Positions 1 to 7,266 of a DNA stretch of 54,726 nucleotides are shown one piece after another; the stretch's first letter is position 1, and each line of letters opens with the position of its first letter. The stretch spans positions 1,544 to 56,269 of the forward strand of contig NZ_SOAG01000023.1 of the NCBI RefSeq assembly GCF_004364575.1, written 5' to 3'. Made by a program: the position numbers and the translations under genes. This DNA is from Myroides indicus (GTDB taxonomy: Bacteria; Bacteroidota; Bacteroidia; Flavobacteriales; Flavobacteriaceae). The notes beneath the pieces are model-generated. The model was not told the DNA's origin. It worked only from the letters and a program-made list of their open reading frames with translations, and did no database searches.

Positions 1-2
1 GT

Positions 3-368
3 ATAGGCAGTGTGTCAACGTATTTTGGCAATGCTGCTTTTGCGGCGCAAGCAGGTATGCACGGCATCTCGGGAGGAATAATGAGTGAAATAGAAGGCGG
101 TAAGTTTATTTCCGGTTTAGCATCCGGTGCGGTGAGTTCTTTGGTAGGCAGTGCTATTAGCTCTACGGGTAATATAAAGATGAAAGGCGGAGGATTATTT
201 AAAGATTCTCCGTATTTTGCAGCGACGATGTACGCTTCAGGCGGATTAAGTGGAGGTTTGTCTTCTTCCATTGCCGGAGGTAACTTTTGGAGTGGTATGC
301 GGCAGGGAGTTATTACCACGGGACTAAACCATTTGATGCATATGGCTGTTCCGAAAGATCAGGATCCA
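3..368 (+). repeat. Constant pre-toxin repeat, copy R1 (long)
   Basis: Coding repeat for the Rhs pre-toxin region. Up to the junction it is nearly identical to 4516-4865, with three base differences seen by eye over about 350 bases. Its 3' edge, after the codons for HMAVPKDQDPP, marks the switch to unique toxin sequence. Confidence 0.9.
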
Positions 369-812
369 CCTGTTAATAATTCTAATTTAGAAATTGCAGA
401 ATTAAAGGATTGGGGGACAACAATAGAGGAATACAATAAGCTGTCAATATATGAAAGAATTTTTACAAATCGTCCAGGAGTTATTGGAGCAGCAGGAGGA
501 TTGGAATATTTTGGAAGTGGTCCGATAAAAGGAGGTAAATGGCTTGCCAAAATGGGACGTAAATTTGGTCCTAATACCATTACTACTGTTGAAAAAGTGG
601 GAGTTAAATATTGGAAATATACGGCAGAAGTAGCTGGGCGTAATGGGAGAACAGTTTATACAAAATATCTAAATATGGAAGGAAAAACTGTACAATGGTT
701 CCACGATACTTATAATGCTTCAAATAAATTTTTGCACAGAGAATTTAATGCTGCTGGGGGACGTTTGAAAGTACTTTGGGATGGAACAAGAGAATATATT
801 AAAAAATTTTAG
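3..812 (+). CDS. Rhs/polymorphic toxin C-terminus, cassette 1 (5' truncated by window)
   Basis: This is the C-terminal end of a large polymorphic (Rhs-type) toxin. The frame is open to the first bases of the window, so the true start lies upstream and the GTG at 12 is not the start. The Gly/Ser-rich pre-toxin region (about the first 115 residues) ends in GVITTGLNHLMHMAVP, the point where all cassettes in this array diverge. The following ~155 residues, from PKDQDPP to the terminal EYIKKF, are the variable toxin domain. It is rich in Lys, Tyr and Trp; I recognise no named toxin family and no obvious metal motif. The stop is followed 5 bases later by a small gene in the immunity position. Because this copy has the longest constant region and is open at the left edge, it is probably the expressed toxin; the copies downstream are orphan modules. 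Confidence 0.8.
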   Translation: MGSVSTYFGNAAFAAQAGMHGISGGIMSEIEGGKFISGLASGAVSSLVGSAISSTGNIKMKGGGLFKDSPYFAATMYASGGLSGGLSSSIAGGNFWSGMRQGVITTGLNHLMHMAVPKDQDPPVNNSNLEIAELKDWGTTIEEYNKLSIYERIFTNRPGVIGAAGGLEYFGSGPIKGGKWLAKMGRKFGPNTITTVEKVGVKYWKYTAEVAGRNGRTVYTKYLNMEGKTVQWFHDTYNASNKFLHREFNAAGGRLKVLWDGTREYIKKF

Positions 813-817
813 GAAAC

Positions 818-1192
818 ATGAAAATATGTTTTAGTGATATTCGGGATGTTTTTTTATCTATAAAGAGAAAGTCTTATGATAGGAAATATGCTAATGAAAT
901 AGCAAATGCATATATATATGAAGAAAATCAAAATATTTTTTTTAAGGATGATATGTATGATAATTATGGTTTTATTTTTCAATTCTTGAGTTCAGAACAA
1001 TTTTTCATTTCAGACAATGAGTTTCGTAATCTAATAGATAGTATTTCGTATATCTCAGAAGATAAAATGGAACCTAAGGAAATAAAAAAAATTCTATATA
1101 AAAAGCAAATAGATGAATTAAAAAGAAAGTATAAAAATAAAGTAATTTCAAAAGATATTTATAATGCACAAATTACTAAGTATCTTAATTAA
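818..1192 (+). CDS. Putative immunity protein 1
   Basis: A 124-residue, AT-rich, cytoplasmic-looking protein with no signal peptide and a Lys-rich C-terminal half. It begins 5 bases after the stop of toxin 1, the usual spacing for a polymorphic toxin and its immunity gene. No family is recognised. The role is inferred from position and size only. The lack of an export signal suggests that toxin 1 acts in the cytoplasm. Confidence 0.65.
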   Translation: MKICFSDIRDVFLSIKRKSYDRKYANEIANAYIYEENQNIFFKDDMYDNYGFIFQFLSSEQFFISDNEFRNLIDSISYISEDKMEPKEIKKILYKKQIDELKRKYKNKVISKDIYNAQITKYLN

Positions 1193-1227
1193 AAAAATAT
1201 ATTTCAAATCGTTTACTTTTGATGTAG

Positions 1228-1265
1228 TTAAAGAAGGCTTTTGTTTAAAAGAAAGCCTTCTTTAA
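1228..1265. terminator. 14-bp inverted repeat after immunity gene 1
   Basis: Arms 1228-1241 and 1252-1265 are perfect reverse complements around a 10-base loop. It lies 36 bases after immunity gene 1 and could end the toxin 1-immunity 1 transcript. The U-rich part lies within the stem and the following bases are A, so an intrinsic terminator is plausible but not textbook. Confidence 0.45.
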
Positions 1266-1540
1266 AAAAACTTTTATAATACTTCAACGATTTTTCAGTG
1301 TGAGCTATGTCCTTATTACAGATAGCGATTACTTTTAACACCTTACAATAATAAATATAATCAAAAAAAACACTTCTATAAACTACCTTGCAGTTCAATA
1401 ATCTTTAATGTAAGAAGATGTAACCGATGAATAAACAAGCGTACATAGACAAGTCATTTACCGAAATCCGAGCAAAAAATACAGGAACCATTTTATCTGG
1501 CAACCGGACTACAAATAGAAAATTTGTTAATTGAATCTAA
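1266..1540. other. Gene-free spacer between cassettes 1 and 2
   Basis: Apart from the hairpin just upstream, this stretch holds no convincing gene. A 35-codon open stretch starts at the ATG at 1427 (MNKQAYIDKSF...). It may be debris from an older cassette, because stops in all frames interrupt it and nothing recognisable follows. Confidence 0.4.
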
Positions 1541-2218
1541 AAAGAATTAAGTAAAGATTCGTATGAAAGCAGTAGATTTACTTCTAAAGGAAGAGGAGAC
1601 GGATTAAGTGGAGGTTTGTCTTCTTCCATTGCCGGAGGTAACTTTTGGAGCGGTATGCGGCAGGGAGTTATTACCACGGGATTAAACCATTTGATGCATA
1701 TGGCTGTTCCTGATAATGGCTATGACGAATACGGAAATAAGATTAATGATAATGGAGGTGATGTAATGGATATTAAATATGACAGCGATGGAGGTATTTT
1801 AGATATTACAGATGTAGAAGTAAGATATTGGGAAAAGGTTGGCGAAACTTCTCCTTTGCCGCTTGAAGAATTTGGGATTCGTAGGTTTAGAATGGCAAGT
1901 GGTGCAATTAATCAAGATAATACTTTTTTTGAATTATACGCAGGAGGAAAAATATTAGGTAGTGGATTGTCTTACTTAAGTAAAGAGTTTACTGTTTTAA
2001 CTGGTGGTTTAAAACAGTGGATTAGAACAGGATCCTCTTATAGTATTGAAGGAGGTTTTAAAACCGTTAGTACTAGATGGGGATCAGGAGGAAATTATTG
2101 GAAAAAAATAGGAAATCCAACTCTACAAAATTTAAATAAAAGTTTTAGACAAACAAAATTACCTGGTAACAGTTGGAGGGTAAAGGATGCAGGACATTTT
2201 CATTGGTGGAAAAAATAA
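1541..2218 (+). CDS. Orphan toxin module, cassette 2 (H-x-H tail)
   Basis: A toxin C-terminus without the body of the toxin. The frame is open from 1541; the first plausible non-ATG start is TTG at 1616. A ~35-residue constant segment is followed by ~165 unique residues. The C-terminus, ending in WRVKDAGHFHWWKK, has closely spaced Arg, His-x-His and Trp, compatible with a small RNase-like toxin, but no family can be assigned by eye. With no ATG or export signal of its own, it probably serves as a silent cassette that can recombine into the full toxin through the shared repeat. An immunity gene starts 5 bases after the stop. Part of this domain (about 1905-2080) recurs in decayed form at 28707-28924. 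Confidence 0.75.
   Translation, partial: KELSKDSYESSRFTSKGRGDGLSGGLSSSIAGGNFWSGMRQGVITTGLNHLMHMAVPDNGYDEYGNKINDNGGDVMDIKYDSDGGILDITDVEVRYWEKVGETSPLPLEEFGIRRFRMASGAINQDNTFFELYAGGKILGSGLSYLSKEFTVLTGGLKQWIRTGSSYSIEGGFKTVSTRWGSGGNYWKKIGNPTLQNLNKSFRQTKLPGNSWRVKDAGHFHWWKK
1600..1710 (+). repeat. Constant pre-toxin repeat, copy R2 (short)
   Basis: About 110 bases matching 242-352 with only a few changes. It starts abruptly at the codons for GLSGGLSSS and ends at the same HMAVP junction as R1. The 5' side is unrelated sequence, so this copy is 5'-truncated. Confidence 0.9.
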
Positions 2219-2223
2219 TAAAA

Positions 2224-2580
2224 ATGAAGTATATAAAATTTAAAGAAGTAATATCTAATCGTAAAAAAAAACCTTTAAGTACTTTTAAAAAAATATTTAT
2301 AGGTGCGATAACATCTATTTTTCCAAAAGCAAATCCCGATTTTGATGATAAGATTGATAGTGTTTCTATTTGGTTATTGGAATTTGAAAATGAAGAAGAT
2401 TTCCCGAATAGAGAGATTGGGATAGATTCCAATAATAATGTTATTCTTAAAATGCCGTATAAAGAAAACTATGGATATTGGACGGATAATAATTTAAAAT
2501 TTAAAGATTTTATTAAATTATTTAATGTTGAAGTAATTAATGAATCTGAATTTTTAAAAAAATGGAATGAACTTCGATAA
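2224..2580 (+). CDS. Putative immunity protein 2
   Basis: A 118-residue protein starting at the ATG five bases after toxin module 2. The longer open frame from 2173 overlaps the toxin and is unlikely to be used. The N-terminus is very basic (ISNRKKKPL); the rest is acidic, with REIGIDSNNNVI and YGYWTDNN stretches. No signal peptide. Assigned as immunity by position; a specific family is not claimed. The tail of the next, decayed toxin overlaps its last codons in another frame. Confidence 0.65.
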   Translation: MKYIKFKEVISNRKKKPLSTFKKIFIGAITSIFPKANPDFDDKIDSVSIWLLEFENEEDFPNREIGIDSNNNVILKMPYKENYGYWTDNNLKFKDFIKLFNVEVINESEFLKKWNELR

Positions 2581-2719
2581 TAATTTACCTCAGATGGATT
2601 GGATTCGCAATCGGTGCCTTTAAAAAATAAACCCACAAGTATTTAGAGCTACATACGGTAATAACAAAAAACATTGGATTGATATTGATCTAGGTAAGAT
2701 TCCCAATATTAAAAAATAA
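2579..2719 (+). pseudogene. Toxin C-terminal remnant, cassette 3
   Basis: A frame open from the end of immunity gene 2 reads NNLPQMDWIRNRC, then KPQVFRATYGNNKKHWIDID, and stops at 2717 after IPNIKK. It has no start and no constant repeat in front, and it ends 7 bases before the next immunity gene. It is best read as the last ~45 residues of a toxin whose body was deleted when cassettes were shuffled. The toxin type is unknown. Confidence 0.6.
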
Positions 2720-2726
2720 TTTAAAA

Positions 2727-3095
2727 ATGCTACCATTTATAGATAAAAGTACACTAACAGAATTGTTTAAATTACAAATATTATGTTTAGAAAGGCTGTC
2801 TAATTTGTTTTGCGTAGATAAAATAGAATGTTTTTCTTATAGAACAATCATGTATGAAGGACTATTTGGTAAATATCTAGGGAAGCCTGTTACATCTCTA
2901 CAGATAAAATTTGAGTATTTAGATTTTTTATTTGAATTTTATTTAGCATATAACCAATTAGAATATTATATATTGAAAGAAGGTAAGATTATAAAAGAAT
3001 GTAATTTGGAAGATTTTTATGAAGATGATATTTTAGTACAAAAATTTATTAAATATTTAGCTGATGATTTGAAAGATTTAAAATTGGAAAACTAA
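2727..3095 (+). CDS. Putative orphan immunity protein 3
   Basis: A 122-residue acidic, aromatic-rich protein with no signal peptide, following the toxin remnant by 7 bases. Its toxin has been reduced to a tail while this frame stays intact, the pattern expected of a retained orphan immunity gene. The family is not recognised. Confidence 0.6.
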   Translation: MLPFIDKSTLTELFKLQILCLERLSNLFCVDKIECFSYRTIMYEGLFGKYLGKPVTSLQIKFEYLDFLFEFYLAYNQLEYYILKEGKIIKECNLEDFYEDDILVQKFIKYLADDLKDLKLEN

Positions 3096-3144
3096 TATTA
3101 ATACTATTACAGCCATATTTTGCAGAGTGTTAGTCGTTGTTTAA

Positions 3145-3843
3145 AATCTTCTGATTTTAGCATGTCTAGATTTGTCCTCTTCCATTGCCGGAGGTAACTT
3201 TTGGAGCGGTATGCGGCAGGGAGTTATTACCACGGGACTAAACCATTTGATGCATATGGTTAGAGATGATTTATGGGAAATAAGAAATGGAAAAGCAAGA
3301 TTAATTAATACCGATGATGATGAAATTCAAATATTAAGTCAAAACAAGATACATTTATTATCAGATTTTAATTTTTCTAATGATTTAGATGCTGCAAAAA
3401 CAATTGTTGATTATTATTCTTCCGAATATCAATTGTCAATTTATAATGGTGGTACTTTTAGTTTAGATCCGCAGAATTTTATAAGTAAGCAAGCGATGTA
3501 TAATGCAGGGTTAACCGAGAACACTTTAATGTCAGTAACACTTACTTATAATAGTAGTTCAGTAGATATTAATTCTAAATTTTATCTATTAAGAGGTAGA
3601 TTCCATCAAGTGTTAGACAATAAATATAATTTTATCAATTCTATTGGACATGAATATAAACATTATTTAGATAATCTTGGATTCAAAAGTAAATTTAATA
3701 ATGGGTTTCGTGGTATGCAAAGCATTAGTGGATCAAGAGCAGAATTGAGAGCTATAAATTATCAACAAAAGTTACCATCTTGGGACAGTACTACATCAAA
3801 TTATCGTAGATCTGTAGAATTATATAAATCAAAACAATTGTAG
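3145..3843 (+). CDS. Orphan toxin module, cassette 4: putative zinc metallopeptidase toxin
   Basis: A toxin C-terminus open from 3145, with a first plausible non-ATG start (TTG) at 3172. About 30 constant residues end at LNHLMHM, followed by ~190 unique residues. Counting from 3172, residues 160-164 are HEYKH, inside SIGHEYKHYLDN, a textbook HExxH zinc site. Twenty-seven residues further on, E191 lies in AELRA (ExxA), suitable as the third ligand of a gluzincin-type peptidase. The predicted activity is therefore proteolysis. The adjacent immunity protein is a lipoprotein, so the target is probably on the periplasmic side of the envelope. The substrate is unknown. Like cassette 2, it lacks the Rhs body and is probably silent until recombined. 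Confidence 0.75.
   Translation, partial: NLLILACLDLSSSIAGGNFWSGMRQGVITTGLNHLMHMVRDDLWEIRNGKARLINTDDDEIQILSQNKIHLLSDFNFSNDLDAAKTIVDYYSSEYQLSIYNGGTFSLDPQNFISKQAMYNAGLTENTLMSVTLTYNSSSVDINSKFYLLRGRFHQVLDNKYNFINSIGHEYKHYLDNLGFKSKFNNGFRGMQSISGSRAELRAINYQQKLPSWDSTTSNYRRSVELYKSKQL
3171..3260 (+). repeat. Constant pre-toxin repeat, copy R3 (shortest)
   Basis: About 88 bases matching the last part of R1 and R2. It starts at the codons for LSSSIAGG and ends at HLMHM, slightly earlier than the AVP of the other copies. The 5' flank is unrelated AT-rich sequence. Confidence 0.9.
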
Positions 3844-3850
3844 TAAAAAG

Positions 3851-4432
3851 ATGAAAAAAGTACTGATATTATTTTGTTTAATAATTTTTATGGTAAGTTG
3901 TATAAATAAACGTCAAAATTATGAGTTTAATTTTGATCTTGAAGCTATTACAACTAAAGAAGATAAAGAAAACTTAAATATGACAGATATAGTATTTTAC
4001 TATTTAGACAAGGAAAGTATTTATCGAAATTCTATTTTATTTTCCATTGATAAACCAAATTCAATGATACATAGAAATATATTAAAAACAGTGGATAATG
4101 AAGGCATCTTAGATTTTTGGATAGAATACAACAATAAAAAATATAAAATAGATATAGGGATAGGAGATTTTTATGCATTAATACAAGGAAATTCCTTTAG
4201 TTTTAAATGTAAAATGCATGAGATAGACGTTAATTCTGATTTGTATGCTTTTTTTGTATCATTAGATGAATTAAATGAAAAAAGAAAAATTAAAGTCTTG
4301 AAGAAAGAGCTTCCGTTAATGAAAGCATATATAAATATTGATGGGCAGATAAGTGAAATAAGAATAAATGATAAAACTAGAGGGCTTTTGGTTTTAATAC
4401 CAAATAGTGAAAGAGATTCCATAATTAATTAA
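3851..4432 (+). CDS. Putative lipoprotein immunity protein 4
   Basis: A 193-residue protein with an N-terminal hydrophobic segment and a lipobox ending in MVSC (Cys17), so it is predicted to be lipidated and envelope-anchored. It starts 7 bases after the HExxH toxin module. Position and export signal support a role as the periplasmic immunity partner of that metallopeptidase. The mature domain is not recognised. Confidence 0.7.
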   Translation: MKKVLILFCLIIFMVSCINKRQNYEFNFDLEAITTKEDKENLNMTDIVFYYLDKESIYRNSILFSIDKPNSMIHRNILKTVDNEGILDFWIEYNNKKYKIDIGIGDFYALIQGNSFSFKCKMHEIDVNSDLYAFFVSLDELNEKRKIKVLKKELPLMKAYINIDGQISEIRINDKTRGLLVLIPNSERDSIIN

Positions 4433-4470
4433 TTATTAATTGGTCTCTCTCAATTTCTTGTGATGAATAA

Positions 4471-5340
4471 TACTTTCTTGTACTGGTTATAGTTAGCGGA
4501 GCCATCAGCTTTGGCATAGGCAGTGTGTCAACGTATTTTGGCAATGCTGCTTTTGCGGCGCAAGCAGGTATGCACGGCATCTCGGGAGGAATAATGAGTG
4601 AAATAGAAGGCGGTAAGTTTATTTCTGGTTTAGCATCCGGTGCGGTGAGCTCTTTGGTAGGCAGTGCTATTAGCTCTACGGGTAATATAAAGATGAAAGG
4701 CGGAGGATTATTTAAAGATTCTCCGTATTTTGCAGCGACGATGTACGCTTCAGGCGGATTAAGTGGAGGTTTATCTTCTTCCATTGCCGGAGGTAACTTT
4801 TGGAGTGGTATGCGGCAGGGAGTTATTACCACGGGACTAAACCATTTGATGCATATGGCTGTTCCGAAAGATCAAGATCCGCCGGCGGATAAAGTTAATT
4901 CAAGAAAAGGAGGACAAAAAGAATATGGAGATTTTTCTATAGAAAAATTATTACTGGATATTGAAAAAAATGCTCAGAATTCGGGTTACAATCATTTTGT
5001 TGATTGGTTTAAGAATAATGATTTTGCAGGCGGATTAGGTGGATTCAAAATTTGGGGTGGAGGTTATGAAGATAGCGGGAGCGGACACAACATACAAGGA
5101 AAACATAAAAGCATTGATGCAAGTGATATGATAGGAATAAATGGCGCTGGAGCAAAAACCGATAGAGGGATATTAGGACTTTTTCAGTATTTTAGTACTG
5201 CTTTCGGGTTATGGACAAATAATCAAAACAAGCCAATTATAATTAGACAAAATAATGATACTATTTTTGTTAAATCTAAAAATCCAATGGGAATTACTTC
5301 TCCTGGCTATATATTAAAAAAAGATAAAAATGAAAAATAA
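4471..5340 (+). CDS. Toxin module, cassette 5 (long constant region)
   Basis: The frame is open from 4471. It covers a long pre-toxin region almost identical to that of cassette 1, then the shared PKDQDPP, then ~150 unique residues. The unique part has a Gly-rich middle (FAGGLGGFKIWGGGYEDSG), a GHNIQGKHKSID stretch with two His, and a Lys-rich end. No family is recognised. No ATG or export signal precedes the constant region, so it is probably a recombination cassette. Its last codons overlap the next gene's start by 11 bases, indicating translational coupling with a lipoprotein immunity gene and hence an envelope-side target. Confidence 0.75.
   Translation, partial: YFLVLVIVSGAISFGIGSVSTYFGNAAFAAQAGMHGISGGIMSEIEGGKFISGLASGAVSSLVGSAISSTGNIKMKGGGLFKDSPYFAATMYASGGLSGGLSSSIAGGNFWSGMRQGVITTGLNHLMHMAVPKDQDPPADKVNSRKGGQKEYGDFSIEKLLLDIEKNAQNSGYNHFVDWFKNNDFAGGLGGFKIWGGGYEDSGSGHNIQGKHKSIDASDMIGINGAGAKTDRGILGLFQYFSTAFGLWTNNQNKPIIIRQNNDTIFVKSKNPMGITSPGYILKKDKNEK
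4516..4879 (+). repeat. Constant pre-toxin repeat, copy R4 (long)
   Basis: Long copy that matches R1 base for base apart from three substitutions before the junction, and two more in the first codons after it (PKDQDPP shared). The open frame continues upstream to 4471 (YFLVLVIVSGAISFG), beyond what R1 shows because R1 is cut by the window edge. Confidence 0.9.
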
Positions 5341-5923
5341 TAAGATAATAATTGTATGTGCAATATGTGTTGCAATATTAGGTGTTTATTCTTGTGACAG
5401 AGAATCAAAAACTGATAGCAAGTATGATATTCAATTAGATAATATGTTTTATGCGTTAGGACAAGACGTGGAAAAAGAATGTGTTTTTTTTAAGGAGGAT
5501 TTACAACGAAAAGAAAAAAGTATTATAGATAAGGAAAACCATCAATTTTACTTTCAAGTTAATAAAGATATGAATGTTTACTATAATTATTTAGTTGAAA
5601 TAGATTCTCTTAGTTTATCACATAAGGAAAATCTTTTTTTTACTGACAATGAAATTAATGTTCAAGGAAAACTTTTTCTAAAAAAGAGTGCCGCTTTTAA
5701 TACTCAAATAATTAATATTATAAAAGATGAGTCTATTAGACAGAAAGTTAATTTATTATTAAGTGTAGATGATGTAAAAAGTGAAGAAAATATTTACTTT
5801 AATTATTTAGACTATTATTATAATGGTGCTCCTTATAAAACATTTAATTTTTTAATAAAAAATCGTAAACGAAATATATTATTAATTAAAAATGAAATTA
5901 TTTGTTTTTTAAACAATGAGTAA
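5330..5923 (+). CDS. Putative lipoprotein immunity protein 5a
   Basis: A 197-residue protein with a hydrophobic leader and lipobox (VYSC). It overlaps toxin module 5 by 11 bases. The mature part starts with a polar linker and an LDNMF motif and contains a YYYNGAPYKTFN stretch near the end. It is clearly paralogous to the next gene. Predicted to neutralise toxin 5 in the periplasm. Confidence 0.65.
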   Translation: MKNNKIIIVCAICVAILGVYSCDRESKTDSKYDIQLDNMFYALGQDVEKECVFFKEDLQRKEKSIIDKENHQFYFQVNKDMNVYYNYLVEIDSLSLSHKENLFFTDNEINVQGKLFLKKSAAFNTQIINIIKDESIRQKVNLLLSVDDVKSEENIYFNYLDYYYNGAPYKTFNFLIKNRKRNILLIKNEIICFLNNE

Positions 5924-5952
5924 TAAAAATTTTTAATCTCTCAAATCTTTAA

Positions 5953-6537
5953 ATGAAACGAAGCTTTTATCTAAAAGTAGTGATGTTGCTACTATCATTT
6001 GTTTATATTTCATGTAATAAAGAAATTGATAATAATAAATTGCAGCTGGATAATATGTTTTTGATATATGGAGATGAAATTCAGAATAAAACGATTTTTT
6101 TAAATAATATTATAGAGCAAAAAGAAGTAGAAAATGATGTTATTTTGGATGATAATTATAAAGTTTTATGTGAGTTGATACATAATTATTATGATTATTT
6201 AGATAGTTTGGACATTAAAAGTCTTGAAAGTAAGGCAAACTTGTTTTACAGAGGATCTGAGTTATTACATGAAAGTAAAATTTTTAGTGATAAGACTAAT
6301 GTATTTTTACAAAATGTGGAAAATAAAATTAAAAATAAACAATATTTAGTTCAATATTTGCATTCTTTATTTGATGTTGCTGATATAAAAAATGAAGAGG
6401 ATTTTTACATTGATTATATTGTATATTATTACCACTCTTTTCCTTACCAAATTTTTAATTATAATATGAAAAGTAGGAAGTATGATTTGGTTTTATTCCA
6501 AAATGAGGTTCTTGATAACTTTTTAATAAAAAACTAA
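5953..6537 (+). CDS. Putative lipoprotein immunity protein 5b (paralogue of 5a)
   Basis: A 194-residue lipoprotein (lipobox YISC) sharing with gene 5a the LDNMF start of the mature part, a conserved KANLF or KENLF segment, DIKNEEDFYIDYIVYYYHS against DVKSEENIYFNYLDYYYNG, and an FPYQIFN / APYKTFN end. The spacing is 29 bases. It may be a second immunity allele against a variant of toxin 5, or a diverged duplicate. The overall family is unknown. Confidence 0.65.
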   Translation: MKRSFYLKVVMLLLSFVYISCNKEIDNNKLQLDNMFLIYGDEIQNKTIFLNNIIEQKEVENDVILDDNYKVLCELIHNYYDYLDSLDIKSLESKANLFYRGSELLHESKIFSDKTNVFLQNVENKIKNKQYLVQYLHSLFDVADIKNEEDFYIDYIVYYYHSFPYQIFNYNMKSRKYDLVLFQNEVLDNFLIKN

Positions 6538-6541
6538 GTTA

Positions 6542-6826
6542 GGTAAAAGTTTCTCCCGCTGGTGAACGAATCCCTACTACCGACGAATCTTTTCGTGTAC
6601 TGCTGTCTTCCGATTTTACGCATTGGGGAGGTAGTTTTGCAGGTAATACCGCAGATATGATTGCTTTTTCTACTGTTAGTGGAGGAGGAGTATCCGCATT
6701 GACCGGAGGTAACTTTTGGAACGGCATGCGTCAGGGAGTTATTACCGGAACTGACAGGTTTGGGAATCCCATGAATGCTGGCGATATTGGTGTTGATGCA
6801 GACTTCCCTATTTTAGGACACCTCTA
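6542..6826 (+). pseudogene. Variant Rhs pre-toxin remnant with truncated toxin, cassette 6
   Basis: A frame without a start reads VKVSPAGERIPTTDESFRVL, then a different pre-toxin sequence (SDFTHWGGSFAGNTADMIAF), then TGGNFWNGMRQGVITG, the same motif as in the other cassettes. It continues into TDRFGNPMNAG and stops at 6824 after FPILGHL. The toxin portion is only ~25 residues, so it is truncated. The core is a diverged Rhs lineage, not a copy of R1-R4. Confidence 0.65.
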
Positions 6827-6848
6827 AATTCGATAAATAATTCTTATT

Positions 6849-7087
6849 ATGTTTAGATTTGATGAAGAATTTAAATTGTTGAGATTCCAAAAAAATCGAA
6901 TATAAGGCTTCAATTGTATAAATCAGATTCAAAGAGAAATCTTTGGATATTAATTTATAAACAATCTACGTTGGATGCACATAGCTGGGAGGAAATACAG
7001 TTAGAAAACCTGTATGATAAGCGGTATAGTTTTACTTTAGAAGAGCTAAAAGCAATGAACTGGATAATTGTGTATGACGGGGAGTAA
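6849..7087 (+). pseudogene. Frameshifted immunity gene remnant, cassette 6
   Basis: ATG at 6849 opens MFRFDEEFKLLRFQKN and then stops. In another frame from about 6899 a coherent sequence continues (IRLQLYKSDSKRNLW, then STLDAHSWEEIQ, then MNWIIVYDGE) to a stop at 7085. The shift falls on a run of seven A near 6888-6894, so a single indel restores an ~80-residue protein. It follows a truncated toxin and is probably a dead immunity gene. Confidence 0.6.
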
Positions 7088-7095
7088 TGTATAAA

Positions 7096-7129
7096 ACAGG
7101 CTGCCTTGTTATGAGGTAGTTTGTTTTTT
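7096..7129 (+). terminator. Intrinsic terminator closing the toxin array
   Basis: Arms 7096-7106 and 7114-7124 form an 11-bp stem, including G-U pairs, with a 7-base loop, followed by a T run to 7129. It sits just after the frameshifted immunity gene and marks the end of the cassette array. Confidence 0.7.
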
Positions 7130-7266
7130 ATTTAAATATAGATCATCTGGGCAACGTAAGCCTGAGCTATTGCAAAACCTACTTTTTATCTTTGATTGCT
7201 AGTTTTAGTCTTCAAGAATGTTTCTGTTTTTATTATTTTTGGTACTGAAAATGTATTCTGTACAAT

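Noticed and set aside
4425..4832. 135-codon minus-strand open frame
   Set aside because: It is the antisense shadow of the constant pre-toxin repeat. Its Pro-rich composition is the mirror of Gly-rich coding sequence, and the plus frame is conserved in four copies.
1600..4879. CRISPR-like array from the regularly repeated segment
   Set aside because: The repeats are coding, of unequal length, more than 1 kb apart, and separated by whole genes.
6539..6727. 62-codon minus-strand frame over cassette 6
   Set aside because: The plus strand encodes a pre-toxin segment with the NFWxGMRQGVIT motif, so the minus frame is a shadow.
6888..6894. Programmed frameshift at the run of seven A in the last immunity gene
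   Set aside because: No slippery-site stimulator is visible, and the preceding toxin is itself truncated, so simple decay is more likely.
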